Of a DNA stretch of 64,000 bases, positions 8,775-17,841 are shown in pieces. A program made the translations under genes and the position numbers. Source of the DNA: Ralstonia mannitolilytica (lineage in GTDB: Bacteria; Pseudomonadota; Gammaproteobacteria; Burkholderiales; Burkholderiaceae); NCBI RefSeq assembly GCF_905397375.1, contig NZ_CAJPVG010000009.1, positions 62,001 to 126,000 of the forward strand, in the 5' to 3' direction. Each line of letters begins with the position of its first letter. Position 1 is the stretch's first letter. The notes beneath the pieces were generated by a model. It did not search any database and was not told where the DNA came from. It saw nothing but the letters and a program-made list of their open reading frames with translations.

Positions 8775-9023
8775 ATGGCGCGTCCTGTCCTGCTGATCCT
8801 GATGCTGCTTGCCGGCTGGTGGTGGTTGAGCCGCCTGGCTGCGCGCCCGTCCCGTCCGTCGGGCGCGCCTGCCGGCGCGGGCGAGCAGGCGCCCGGGTCG
8901 CACGCTTCGCAGCCTATCGAGCAATGCGCCGTGTGCGGGGTGCACGCGCCGCGCACCGGCATGATCGCGCTGCCCGGTGGCCGTTACCGTTGTCCAGAGC
9001 ACGCCGACCGGGGCCGCGCATGA
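8775..9023 (+). CDS. Small membrane-anchored protein with C-terminal Cys motif (PP0621-like)
   Basis: An 82-residue protein. An N-terminal membrane anchor (residues 4-21) is followed by a Pro/Gly/Ala-rich linker and a short C-terminal Cys/His motif (CAVCGVHAP, then YRCPEHA) that looks like a zinc-binding knuckle. This layout matches the small PP0621 family usually found between a CcsA-like gene and a pilS-type kinase, as here. Function unknown. Its TGA stop overlaps the ATG of the histidine kinase gene (ATGA). Confidence 0.7.
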   Translation: MARPVLLILMLLAGWWWLSRLAARPSRPSGAPAGAGEQAPGSHASQPIEQCAVCGVHAPRTGMIALPGGRYRCPEHADRGRA

Positions 9024-11068
9024 CGCCGGAGGCCTCCGGCACCGCGCACGCCAGGCCCGCGGGCGCAGAGGAAGCCGCACCGACACCCGCCGGCCGCAGC
9101 GTGCTGTCGCGCCTGAACGCATGGCGGGCCATCCGCTCGGTGTGGCGCGAACCGGATCCGCCCGAGTTCCAATGGCGCCTGCTGCGCTATTTCGCCTTCA
9201 GCCGCGCGGCCGTTGCGCTGGTGCTGCTGCTGTTCGTGATGGTGCCGCGCGAGCACAACGAAGCGGCGGCGCTCCTCAATGACGAAGCCCTGCTGAGCCT
9301 GACGCTGCCGTACCTGGCGCTCGCGCTGCTGATCCTGGCCGCTGCGGGGTGGTGGCGTTCGCGGTTCCAGTTCCGGGTGCGGCTCGATGTGGTGCTCGAT
9401 CTGCTGTTCCTGGGGCTGGCGTACGCGACGCTCTCGCGCCTGTCGGCGAGCGTCGCGATGGTGCTGCTGATGCCGGTGCTGGCCGCGGGCGCGCTCACCA
9501 GCCTGCTCTTTGCGCTGTTCACCGCGGCCGTGGCGTCGATGGTGGTGCTGGCGGATCCGTTCCTGCAGATGCTCGGCGATGGCGTGATCGCGCCAGGGCT
9601 GGCATCGGCGGGGCTGTATGGCCTCGTCTACATGATGGCCGCGTTGATGATGGTCGGCCTGTCGCACCGCCAGATCGCGCAGGAGCGCCTGACGCTCGCG
9701 CGCGAGCGCGAGCTGCGGCTGCAGCAGCTCGTCAACCGGCTGATGGTCCATGACATGCAGGACGGCGTGATGCTGGTGCGTGCCGACGGCCGCGTCGTCG
9801 CCGCGAACCCGGCGGCGGCCGTGCTGCTGGGCGTGCCGCAGAGCGCCTTCGCCGCCGGCGGTGCGATGCTGTTCGACCTGAAGGACGTGCCGCACCTGCG
9901 CCCGCTGCTGGAGACGCTGCGCCAGTGGCTGCGCCGCAAGAGCCGCCCCGCAGAGCGCACCGGAGACGACGACGCGCCGCGCATTCTCGACCTCCTGCCG
10001 GTGGTTCCGGGCGGCCGCGCCGCGCTGCATGCCCGGCTGCGCCTGCGCTTCATCCTGCCCAGCCTGGCGAACCTGCGCAGCGTCTATATGGAAAGCCTGG
10101 TCAGCACCATCGGCCTGGGCCGACCGGGCGAGGTCGACTCGCCGCGGCTGCGCCATCCTTCGGCGGAGGCCACCACTCAGGGCTGGTCGGCCGACGACGA
10201 GGCCTTTCTGCGCCACGAGCTGCATGACACCGTGCTCGTCCACGTGGAAAGCTGGGAGCGCGTGGCCGAGCAGGCCCAGCAGGAAAAGCTCGCGTCGATG
10301 GGGCGGCTGGTGGCCAGCGTCGCGCACCAGATTCGCAATCCGCTGGCGGCCATCAGTCAGGCGGCCGAGTTGCTGGATGACCCGGGCGACGGCGGTGAAC
10401 ACGCCCGCCGGGAAGGCTCGGGTGTGGAAACGCGCCTGCTGCGCATCATCCGCGACAACGTGCGCCGGCTCGACCAGGTGGTCGCCGACGTGCTGATGCT
10501 GTCGCGCCGCCCGCGTGGTGAGCGCGTGCGCGTGCAACTGGCACAGGTGCTTCCGGAGGTGGTCGAGCGCTGGCGCGCCGAAGCGCTGCGCCGCGCGGGC
10601 GAATCGGCTGAAATCAACCCGAATCTCGTGCGCGTGGCGGTGGATCTGGACAAGCCTGTTTTGTTCGACCCCGCGCAATTGCAGCAGGTGGTGGGCAACA
10701 TGCTCGACAACGCGCTGCGCTACTGCCGCCGTGTGCCGGGCTCCATCCTGCTGGCCGCGTACGCGCTGGACGACACGCACGCCGAGCTCGTCATCTGGAA
10801 CGACGGCCCCGAGGTCAGCGCCGAGCAGCAGCGCAGCCTCTTCGAGCCGTTCTTCACGAATGACGCCCAAGGCACCGGCCTGGGCCTGTACATGGCGCGC
10901 GAGTTGTGCAGCGCCAACGACGCGCAGATCCGCTACGGCGCCATCGCGCTGGAGTCCTTGCTCGATCGGACCGGAGCGTTGACCATGGAGGCGCGTGAGA
11001 CGCTGCCGCGCCGAGCCTTCGTCATCACGCTGATGTTCGATCAACCCGCCCTGGCCGCAGCGGAATGA
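9020..11068 (+). CDS. PilS-like sensor histidine kinase
   Basis: A 682-residue membrane kinase, longer than typical PilS (about 530). Several hydrophobic segments lie between residues 60 and 215. A PAS-like region (about 235-300) is followed by the dimerisation domain with phospho-acceptor H436 (VASVAHQIRNPLAAI) and an ATPase domain with the N box MLDNALRY, and a G box GTGLGLYMA. It overlaps the preceding small gene by 4 bases and lies 34 bases before the response regulator gene. By homology to PilS/PilR it would control sigma-54-dependent genes, classically type IV pilin; no pil gene is in the window, so the target is inferred. Confidence 0.85.
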   Translation: MTPEASGTAHARPAGAEEAAPTPAGRSVLSRLNAWRAIRSVWREPDPPEFQWRLLRYFAFSRAAVALVLLLFVMVPREHNEAAALLNDEALLSLTLPYLALALLILAAAGWWRSRFQFRVRLDVVLDLLFLGLAYATLSRLSASVAMVLLMPVLAAGALTSLLFALFTAAVASMVVLADPFLQMLGDGVIAPGLASAGLYGLVYMMAALMMVGLSHRQIAQERLTLARERELRLQQLVNRLMVHDMQDGVMLVRADGRVVAANPAAAVLLGVPQSAFAAGGAMLFDLKDVPHLRPLLETLRQWLRRKSRPAERTGDDDAPRILDLLPVVPGGRAALHARLRLRFILPSLANLRSVYMESLVSTIGLGRPGEVDSPRLRHPSAEATTQGWSADDEAFLRHELHDTVLVHVESWERVAEQAQQEKLASMGRLVASVAHQIRNPLAAISQAAELLDDPGDGGEHARREGSGVETRLLRIIRDNVRRLDQVVADVLMLSRRPRGERVRVQLAQVLPEVVERWRAEALRRAGESAEINPNLVRVAVDLDKPVLFDPAQLQQVVGNMLDNALRYCRRVPGSILLAAYALDDTHAELVIWNDGPEVSAEQQRSLFEPFFTNDAQGTGLGLYMARELCSANDAQIRYGAIALESLLDRTGALTMEARETLPRRAFVITLMFDQPALAAAE

Positions 11069-11102
11069 ACCGCCGGCTGATATTCCGCTGACCTGCTGAT
11101 CC

Positions 11103-12734
11103 ATGTCCAAAGCCGCCATCGTTCGCGAACCCATCCTCGTCGTCGATGACGAAGCCGACCTGCGCGAGCTGCTGGAGATCTCCCTGCGCCGCATGGGGCA
11201 CGACGTGGTGCTTGCCAGCGGCCTGGCCGAAGCGCGCGAGGCGCTGTCCCGTCAGCGCTTTGCGCTCGTGCTGACCGACATGCGCCTGGGCGACGGTCTG
11301 GGCATCGAACTCGTGCGCCAGCTCTCCGCCACTGCCGACCGCACGCCGGTGGCCGTCATCACGGCATACGGCAGCGCCGAGAACGCAGTGGAAGCGCTCA
11401 AGGCTGGTGCGTTCGACTACATCGCCAAGCCGCTCTCGCTCGACCAGCTGCGCAGCCTCGTGCTCAACGCGCTGGGGCGCCAGCAGCGCGATCCCGATCC
11501 CGGCAATGCCGATCTGGCAGAACGCACGAGCGAGCTGCTGCCCGGCCACTCGGCTGCCATGCAGGAGGTGCGCCGCTCGCTGATGCGCCTGGCGCGCAGC
11601 ATGGCGCCGGTGGTGATCAGCGGCGAATCGGGCAGCGGCAAGGAACGGGCGGCGCGCGCCATCCATGCGTTGTCTGCGCGCTCGGCCCGGCCCTTCGTGG
11701 CCGTCAACTGCGGCGCGATTCCGGAAAACCTGATGGAGGCCGAGTTCTTCGGCTACGTGAAGGGCGCCTTCACCGGCGCAGACAGCGATCGCCAGGGCTT
11801 CTTCCAGGCGGCCAACGGCGGCACGCTGCTGCTCGACGAAGTGGCCGACCTGCCGCTGACGATGCAGGTGAAGCTGCTGCGCGCGCTACAGGAACGCCGC
11901 GTGCGCAAGATCGGCGAAAGCCGCGAAGATCCTGTCGACGTGCGCGTCGTCTGCGCAAGCCACCAGAACCTCGCGCGCCTGGTCGCCGCAGGGCGCTTTC
12001 GCGAAGACCTGTTCTACCGCCTGAACGTGCTCGAGCTGCGCATGCCCACGCTGCGCGAGCGCGCCGAAGACGTGCCCGTGCTGGCCGGCGTGCTGCTCGA
12101 GCAACTCGCCAACCGCTATGGCGATCCGCGTCCCAAGCGCCTCACGCGCGCGGCGCTGCAGCAGTTGTGCGCGTATCCGTTTCCGGGCAACGTGCGCGAG
12201 CTGGAGAACCTGCTCGAACGCGCGTACGCGTTTGCCGAGGGCGAGTCGATCGACGTGGACGACCTGGGCGCGCTGGGCGCCGAGATCGAGCGCTCGCCGC
12301 TGTTCCACCGGACGCGCGAGGCGCAGGCCGCAGCAGCCGGGATCCATCCGATGGCACCGCCACCGCCCGTGACGGGCTGGCCGGATGCCGTGTACATGCC
12401 CGCCCCGGCAGTGCCCAGCCCCATGGGCGCGTTGCAGCCCATGCAGCCGCCGCTCGCACAGCCTGCGGAGCCTGCACCGGCCGCCAAGCCCAGCGGGCCG
12501 CCGATGCCGAGCGTCGCGCTGCCCATCGACCTGCCGGCGTATCTGGAGTCTGTCGAGCGCAGCGTGATCCTGGCCGCGCTCGACCAGACCGGCTTCAACC
12601 GCACCGCGGCCGCCAAGCTGCTCGGCCTGTCGTTCCGGCAGTTGCGCTATCGGATGCAGCAGCTCGGCATTCGCGACCCGCGCGACGTGGAGCCGGCCAG
12701 CAACGGCCTCGGCGGCCAGAACGACGATGCATAA
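11103..12734 (+). CDS. PilR-like sigma-54-dependent response regulator
   Basis: A 543-residue NtrC-family regulator. The receiver domain (1-125) has acidic pocket D15-D16, phospho-acceptor D59 and K109. The AAA+ domain (about 145-375) has Walker A GESGSGKE (174-181), the sigma-54 contact motif GAFTGA (221-226) and Walker B LLLDEV (242-247). The C-terminal Fis-type helix-turn-helix is AAAKLLGLSFRQLRYRMQQL. Between AAA+ and the DNA-binding domain lies an unusual Pro/Ala-rich linker of roughly 70-80 residues (about 415-490), which explains why it is longer than PilR (about 450). It pairs with the kinase encoded just upstream, and its last 8 bases overlap ampD. Confidence 0.88.
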   Translation: MSKAAIVREPILVVDDEADLRELLEISLRRMGHDVVLASGLAEAREALSRQRFALVLTDMRLGDGLGIELVRQLSATADRTPVAVITAYGSAENAVEALKAGAFDYIAKPLSLDQLRSLVLNALGRQQRDPDPGNADLAERTSELLPGHSAAMQEVRRSLMRLARSMAPVVISGESGSGKERAARAIHALSARSARPFVAVNCGAIPENLMEAEFFGYVKGAFTGADSDRQGFFQAANGGTLLLDEVADLPLTMQVKLLRALQERRVRKIGESREDPVDVRVVCASHQNLARLVAAGRFREDLFYRLNVLELRMPTLRERAEDVPVLAGVLLEQLANRYGDPRPKRLTRAALQQLCAYPFPGNVRELENLLERAYAFAEGESIDVDDLGALGAEIERSPLFHRTREAQAAAAGIHPMAPPPPVTGWPDAVYMPAPAVPSPMGALQPMQPPLAQPAEPAPAAKPSGPPMPSVALPIDLPAYLESVERSVILAALDQTGFNRTAAAKLLGLSFRQLRYRMQQLGIRDPRDVEPASNGLGGQNDDA

Positions 12735-13329
12735 GCTGCCCGCCATGCATGTCGGCGCCGACGGCTGGGTCGATGCCATGCGTCGGCACCCGTCGCCCAA
12801 CGTCGACGAACGGCCCGCGGGCATGCCGATCGACCTGATCGTCCTGCACAACATCAGCCTGCCGCCGGCACAGTCGGAGGCCGACTTCGGCACCGACGAC
12901 GTACTGCGTTTCTTCACCAACACGCTCGACTGCGACGCGCATCCGTATTTCGATCAGCTGCGCGGCGTGCGCGTGTCGGCGCATTTCTTCGTCCGTCGCA
13001 CGGGCGAATGCGTGCAATTTGCATCGTGCGACGCGCGCGCCTGGCATGCCGGTGCGTCGGACTTTTTCGGGCGCACGCGCTGCAACGATTTCTCGGTCGG
13101 CATCGAAATCGAGGGCACCGACGATCTGGCCTTCACGCCCGAGCAGTACGCCACCACGGCGTCGCTTGTGCGGGCGATCTGCGCGGCGTATCCGATTGCG
13201 GCGATCGCCGGTCATTCGGACATTGCCCCGGGCCGCAAGACAGACCCCGGACCGCATTTCGACTGGGCTCATCTGCGCGCGCTCGGCGGATTCAACGCGG
13301 CGTTGTTCCCGTATCAGCACGCGCTCTGA
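12727..13329 (+). CDS. ampD: 1,6-anhydro-N-acetylmuramyl-L-alanine amidase AmpD
   Basis: A 200-residue zinc amidase of the Amidase_2 family. It cleaves anhydro-muropeptides in the cytosol during peptidoglycan recycling and thereby lowers the AmpR-activating signal. Expected zinc ligands are present: H41 (VLHNIS), H163 and D173 (GHSDIAPGRKTDPG), with catalytic E127 (VGIEIEG) and K171. The start overlaps the end of the response regulator gene by 8 bases, so the three genes probably form one operon ending at the hairpin at 13334-13369. No ampC or ampR is in the window. Confidence 0.92.
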   Translation: MHKLPAMHVGADGWVDAMRRHPSPNVDERPAGMPIDLIVLHNISLPPAQSEADFGTDDVLRFFTNTLDCDAHPYFDQLRGVRVSAHFFVRRTGECVQFASCDARAWHAGASDFFGRTRCNDFSVGIEIEGTDDLAFTPEQYATTASLVRAICAAYPIAAIAGHSDIAPGRKTDPGPHFDWAHLRALGGFNAALFPYQHAL

Positions 13330-13333
13330 AATG

Positions 13334-13369
13334 AAAACGGGCGGCCCGTTGCGAGGCCGCCCACGTTTT
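13334..13369. terminator. Intrinsic terminator between ampD and the phospholipase C gene
   Basis: An 8-bp GC stem (GGGCGGCC, 13339-13346, with GGCCGCCC, 13355-13362) is flanked by AAAA on the left and TTTT on the right. It separates two convergent genes and could act in both directions. Confidence 0.85.
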
Positions 13370-13401
13370 CCTCTGCTGATCTTTCTCCTTCAGTGCCTGC
13401 C

Positions 13402-15552
13402 TCAGGTGCCCATCGCCGGGTCGGACACGCCGTCCTTGCCCGTTTCCATGCGACCGGCAAAGCGCCGCGTGAAGCCGCCTTGCGGCACCGTCACCGTGAA
13501 GTCGTACCAGTTGCCCTGGCGCGCGATCGGCCAGTGCTGGTCGAGCTGCTTGCCGGCCGGGATGTCGAACGTCCACGGGCCGTCGTTGCGGTACGCGTTC
13601 GGCTTGACGGTGAAAGTGCAGCCGGCGGTGCCGGTGTTCATCATCGTCACGTAGACCTCGGCGTTGGCCAGGTCGTAGCACACGCGGATTTCCGGTGCGC
13701 TTGAACCCGCTGCCGACACGGCGCTCACATCGCCCGAGAACGCGCGGTGGAAGCCGTTCGGGCCGAGCACCCACAGGTCGTATTTGCCCTTGTCGGCGGT
13801 GAACACGTCCCACGTGTCGTCGAGCATCTTGCCGGGCTCGACCGCATAGCGGCGCGGCACGCGGTCCAGATGCAGGCGGTCGTACACGTGGAAGACGGCG
13901 GCCGCTGTGCCGGTGTTACTGAAGATCAGGCGCAGCACGCGGTTGGTGGCGTCTTCGCGCGCGCTGACGTGCAGCTCGTACGGCAGGGCGCGCGAGGGGC
14001 GGGTGCCGGTGGCTTGCGTCGGCATCTGCTGCGCCGTCACCGAGGGCAGCGGCACCTGCGGCTTCAACCCTTGCGCGGTGCGGATCGAGTCGGCGGTCGC
14101 CTTGTCCCGGCTGGGCAGCGTCGGCAGCGTTTCGGTGTTCGGGTTGACGAAGTTGAAGGCGCTGGTCAGGTCGCCCAGCACCGCGCGGCGGTACGCGCTG
14201 ATGTTCGGCTCCTTGACGTTGAAGCGCAGTTCCAGGAAGCGCAGCACCGAGGTGTGGTCGAACGCCTGCGAGTTCACCCAGCCGCCGCGGCTCCACGGCG
14301 AAACGATGTACATCGGCACGCGCGGGCCGGGGCCATAGGGGCGTTGGTCCGTGTGGTATTCGCCGGCCGTGCTCACCGTCGATTTGCCGGCCAGCACGCC
14401 GTTGTCATAAGCCGGGGCTGCGGGCGGCGGCACGTGGTCGAAGAAGCCGTCGTTCTCATCGAAGTTGATGAACAGCACGGTCTTGCTCCACACGGCCGGG
14501 TTGGCGGTGAGCGCGTTGAGCACTTCCTGCGTGTACCACGCGCCCTGCACGGGGCTCGACGGGCCGGGGTGTTCGGAATACGTGGCCGGCGCGACGATCC
14601 ACGACACCTGCGGCAGCTGGCCGGCGGCAATGTCGTCCTTCAAGGCCTGCAGGAAGCCGCCGTCGGGCATGGTGTTGCCGACACCCTTGATGAGCGGGCT
14701 GACCGTCTCGTCGGCCGGCGTGTACGGCGGGAACGGGCTGCCGTCGGCCAGGTTGCCGCGCGCGGCGTTGGCATCGCGGTAGGCCTTGAAGCCGGCGAGC
14801 GGGTTGTCGGTGAAATTGTCCGGCATGTTCTGGTAGACCTTCCACGACACACCGGCCGCCTGCAGGCGCTCGGGGTAGGTCGTCCAGTTGTAGGTGACGC
14901 TGGCGTCGAGGTGGTCGCCGCTGTTGTCGATGACGGGGCCGCCCGCCGCGCCGGTCGGATCGTTCGTGCCCGTCCAGTGAAACAGGCGGTTGGTGTTGGT
15001 GCCGCCGTGGAACGAGCAGTGGTACGCATCGCACAGCGTGAAGGCGTTGGCGAGCGCGAACTGGAAGTCCAGCTCGGCCTGCTTGTAATAGCCCATCGAC
15101 TGCGTCTGCTTGTACGTCGGCCACTTGCTCATGCGGCCCAGGTCCCACGCGTTCTGCGCATCGGGGTAGCTGTGCGGCGTGCCGGACACGCGCTGCGCGT
15201 TGCCGGCGCTGCTGTCGAGGTAATACGGCAGCACTGTGCGGCTCGGTCCGCTGCCTGGCACGTAGGTCTGCTGCCAGACGTTCAGGCCACCGGCCAGCGG
15301 GATGGGAAAGCGGTCGCCGAAGCCGCGCACACCTTGCAGCGTGCCGAAGTAGTTGTCGAACGAGCGGTTCTCCTGCATGAGGATCACCACGTGTTCGACG
15401 TCGCGGATCGTGCCGGTCGCGTTGTTGGCCGGGATGGCCAGCGCGCGGCGGATCGACGGCGGAAACGCGGCCAGTGCGGCAGCGGAGATCGCGCCCGTGC
15501 TGGCCAGCTTGAGGAAGTGGCGGCGGCCGCCTTGCTTGGTGTTGGAAGTCAT
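13402..15552 (-). CDS. plcN: Phosphocholine-specific phospholipase C, Tat-exported
   Basis: A 716-residue secreted enzyme of the bacterial phospholipase C / acid phosphatase superfamily that hydrolyses phosphatidylcholine-type lipids. The N-terminus has a twin-arginine signal (RRHFLKLAS, residues 10-18) with an Ala-rich hydrophobic stretch, so export is by the Tat pathway. The family signature HVVILMQENRSFDNYFG follows, then NFDENDGFFDHV, which carries the second set of metal or active-site acidic residues. The C-terminal 200 residues hold two repeated beta domains (DUF756 type). PlcN versus PlcH (haemolytic) cannot be settled by eye. The gene lies in a minus-strand group with two lipoprotein genes. 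Confidence 0.88.
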   Translation of the reverse strand: MTSNTKQGGRRHFLKLASTGAISAAALAAFPPSIRRALAIPANNATGTIRDVEHVVILMQENRSFDNYFGTLQGVRGFGDRFPIPLAGGLNVWQQTYVPGSGPSRTVLPYYLDSSAGNAQRVSGTPHSYPDAQNAWDLGRMSKWPTYKQTQSMGYYKQAELDFQFALANAFTLCDAYHCSFHGGTNTNRLFHWTGTNDPTGAAGGPVIDNSGDHLDASVTYNWTTYPERLQAAGVSWKVYQNMPDNFTDNPLAGFKAYRDANAARGNLADGSPFPPYTPADETVSPLIKGVGNTMPDGGFLQALKDDIAAGQLPQVSWIVAPATYSEHPGPSSPVQGAWYTQEVLNALTANPAVWSKTVLFINFDENDGFFDHVPPPAAPAYDNGVLAGKSTVSTAGEYHTDQRPYGPGPRVPMYIVSPWSRGGWVNSQAFDHTSVLRFLELRFNVKEPNISAYRRAVLGDLTSAFNFVNPNTETLPTLPSRDKATADSIRTAQGLKPQVPLPSVTAQQMPTQATGTRPSRALPYELHVSAREDATNRVLRLIFSNTGTAAAVFHVYDRLHLDRVPRRYAVEPGKMLDDTWDVFTADKGKYDLWVLGPNGFHRAFSGDVSAVSAAGSSAPEIRVCYDLANAEVYVTMMNTGTAGCTFTVKPNAYRNDGPWTFDIPAGKQLDQHWPIARQGNWYDFTVTVPQGGFTRRFAGRMETGKDGVSDPAMGT

Positions 15553-15588
15553 GTCGGTCTCAGGCGTACGGAATGTACGAACGGGGGA

Positions 15589-15789
15589 TCAGGGGGCGCA
15601 GCGCAGGTTCGGTTTGTCGGCCGGCGGTTTGCCGGGCTGATCCGGCTGGGTCGTGCCCGCGTCGGTTCCGGTGCCTGGCGTGCCGTCGTTCGAATCGCCG
15701 CCGCAGGCCGACAGCGACAAGGTGGCGGCGCACAGCAGCACGGCGGCCAGCCGGTGCGGCCGCGCGAGAGGGTGGATGAAGGGCTTCAT
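15589..15789 (-). CDS. Small lipoprotein of unknown function
   Basis: A 66-residue ORF. A signal peptide ends in the lipobox LSLSAC, followed by GGDSNDGT, and then a short Pro/Gly/Asp-rich, probably unstructured tail ends with a lone Cys (NLRCAP). It lies 36 bases upstream of the phospholipase C gene and 30 bases downstream of the LamG lipoprotein gene, in the same direction. It may be a secretion accessory or simply a small surface lipoprotein; nothing in it identifies a function. The clear lipobox and tight spacing argue that it is real. Confidence 0.6.
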   Translation of the reverse strand: MKPFIHPLARPHRLAAVLLCAATLSLSACGGDSNDGTPGTGTDAGTTQPDQPGKPPADKPNLRCAP

Positions 15790-15819
15790 GAGCGGTCTCG
15801 TTCGGGTTGGGGGAGGGGA

Positions 15820-17841
15820 TCAGGGGTTCAGCGACGACAGCGGCTGGTGCGACGCGTTGATCGTCTTGAGTTCGTCCAGCGTCAGGCGGCGCGTCCACAT
15901 GGCGAGGTCGTCGTAGGCCATCACGCCCTTGAGCGAGCCCGGGTTGTTGGGCACGTAGTTGTGCGTGGCGTCGTCGTTCAGGCCCCAGACCAGCGTGGCC
16001 AGGCCGCCCAGCTTCGTGACGTCGGTGTTGGCGATGGGCTTGTCTTCCACCTTCTGCGCGCCGAGCACCGGATCGAGGATGTAGGCGCTGAAGCGCTTGG
16101 CCTGCGTGTCCACCGACAGGGCGAGATACGCCCATTGGTTGGCGCTGAACTTCATGCCGTTGATGTCATCGCGCTTGCCGCCGCTGCCCAGGTTGAAGCG
16201 CACCTCGCAGCCGCCGAACAGGCCGAGCGCAATGCCCGCATTCGCGCCCGACGTGTAGTTCTTGTTGGAGAGGATCGGCTCGCCGGTGCCGTTGCCCTGC
16301 GCGCAGTCAGACTTGAACCAGAAGCCGATGGTGAACTGGGGGCTCAGGGCGATGTCGGCGCCGTTCTGCGTGAGCTTGTAACTGTCGACGCGCGAATCGA
16401 CCGACAGCGCCGTGCCGCCGAACGGGTCGGTGGCTGCCGAGCCGCCGTCGGTGCCCAGCACCCAGGGGCCGATCGTCGAGCTGGCTTTGCGGTCGGTGGG
16501 CGGCAGCGGGTCGAAGCTGTAGTACGCCGCAAGGCCGTTGGTGAGCGTGGCTGCCAGCGGCGTAGGCGCAACGTAATCGATCTGCGCAAGCGTCGAGACC
16601 GGCATGTCATTGCGCACCACCGTGTAGTTGATGCGGTACAGGCCGGTCGCGGTGGCAAAGCTGTTGTCGGTGTACTGCGTGGCCGTGGCAGGCAGCGTGG
16701 CGACCGGCTTGCCATCGCGCAGCACGGTGATGGGGCCGCTGGCGGTGGTCGGGTTCTGCCACGTGAGCACCAGCGACGCGTTGTATTGGCCCACCGTGCT
16801 CTGGAGGTTGCGTACCCCCACGGCATTGGCCGTCAGCGCCGCGCCATCAAGCTTATGTGTGGCAGCCGGCACGGCGGCGTTCAGTTGCGCCAGGACGGTC
16901 GGCACGATGTCGGCCTCGCTCGGCAGCGCGGCCAGCGTGGCTTCGGAGGTGGGTGCGGCCGTGCCGTCCTTCCCCAGCACCGGGTTCGCGGTCTTGTTCA
17001 GGGCGATGAAGGCGGTGCGGTTCTCCAGCGTGGGCGCCGACGTGGTCGCGCCGGTTGCGTCGAGGCCATGGCTGGTGGTGACGACCACGAGCCAGTCTTC
17101 GCCCGGGTTGGCCGCCCGGCGCTGGGCGATGGCAGCCTGCAGCGTGCCGATGGCCTGGTCGACGTCGTGCAGGGCAGCGGTGTAAGCGTCGCTCTGCAAG
17201 CCTGCGTCAAGGGCAGCGGCGGCCGGCGCGCTGTACTGCGCGAAGACGACGTCGTAGCCCGATTGCACGAGCTTCACGCTGTGTTGCGTGACGCACGGAT
17301 CGGCCTGGGCGCAGTCGACCAGCGTGTCGAGATTGCCCGCCTGCTGGTCCGCCTTGAGCAGCGCGGGCAGCACGGCCGAGCTGACGGCCGCGCCCAGGTG
17401 CGGGGTGGTGCCGGCGGCCTTGGCGGCGCCGCGCACGTAGCCGAAGACGGTCGGAGCGGCCAGCGTGGCGACGGTGTCGTCGGGCGCGCCGTGGCGGTTC
17501 TGCCAGGTGCCGGTCAGCACGGTGGCCCAGCTCGGGGTGTCGAGCGGCGGCTGGGCGGTCGTCGTACCGAGCGTGCCGCCCGTGGAGGCCGGCATGACCG
17601 ATAGCGCGGCCAGGTTCGGCAGGCTGCGCCGCAACAGGCCGCGCTGGACCTGCGCATAGGTGGCGCCGTCCACGCCGACCACCAGCACTTTCCTGCTGGG
17701 GCCGGCCGGCGGCGGGCTGGTGTTGCCCTGGCCGGCGATTGGGGTACCATCGCTGCCCCCGCCGCAGGCCGCCAGTGCGGTGGCCAAGGTTGTGCCCAGC
17801 GCGGCCGTCAGCAGACGGCGGGCAGGTCGGTTCCAAGCCAT
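15820..17841 (-). CDS. Alkaline phosphatase/phosphodiesterase-superfamily lipoprotein with LamG domain
   Basis: A 673-residue lipoprotein. The signal peptide has lipobox residues LATALAAC and is followed by GGGSDGTP. Residues of about 45-350 resemble the type I phosphodiesterase/nucleotide pyrophosphatase fold: VLVVGVDGATY supplies the first metal-binding Asp, LDTPSWATVLTG the likely Thr nucleophile, and VVVTTSHGLDATG the second metal site. An FN3-like segment follows at about 360-440, and the C-terminal 220 residues look like a concanavalin/LamG carbohydrate-binding domain. The ATG at 17841 is preceded by a GAGG ribosome site. Grouped with phospholipase C, it may release phosphate from extracellular phosphodiesters; that role is inference. 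Confidence 0.72.
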   Translation of the reverse strand: MAWNRPARRLLTAALGTTLATALAACGGGSDGTPIAGQGNTSPPPAGPSRKVLVVGVDGATYAQVQRGLLRRSLPNLAALSVMPASTGGTLGTTTAQPPLDTPSWATVLTGTWQNRHGAPDDTVATLAAPTVFGYVRGAAKAAGTTPHLGAAVSSAVLPALLKADQQAGNLDTLVDCAQADPCVTQHSVKLVQSGYDVVFAQYSAPAAAALDAGLQSDAYTAALHDVDQAIGTLQAAIAQRRAANPGEDWLVVVTTSHGLDATGATTSAPTLENRTAFIALNKTANPVLGKDGTAAPTSEATLAALPSEADIVPTVLAQLNAAVPAATHKLDGAALTANAVGVRNLQSTVGQYNASLVLTWQNPTTASGPITVLRDGKPVATLPATATQYTDNSFATATGLYRINYTVVRNDMPVSTLAQIDYVAPTPLAATLTNGLAAYYSFDPLPPTDRKASSTIGPWVLGTDGGSAATDPFGGTALSVDSRVDSYKLTQNGADIALSPQFTIGFWFKSDCAQGNGTGEPILSNKNYTSGANAGIALGLFGGCEVRFNLGSGGKRDDINGMKFSANQWAYLALSVDTQAKRFSAYILDPVLGAQKVEDKPIANTDVTKLGGLATLVWGLNDDATHNYVPNNPGSLKGVMAYDDLAMWTRRLTLDELKTINASHQPLSSLNP

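Noticed and set aside
5983..8796. A 937-residue open frame on the plus strand
   Set aside because: It is the antisense shadow of ffh, running on into an out-of-phase reading of the cytochrome assembly gene. Both real genes have recognisable motifs.
13747..17604. A 1285-residue open frame on the plus strand
   Set aside because: It lies antisense across the phospholipase C and LamG lipoprotein genes. Its protein is Arg/Val/His-rich and repetitive, as expected from the complement of high-GC codons, and has no family motif or ribosome site.
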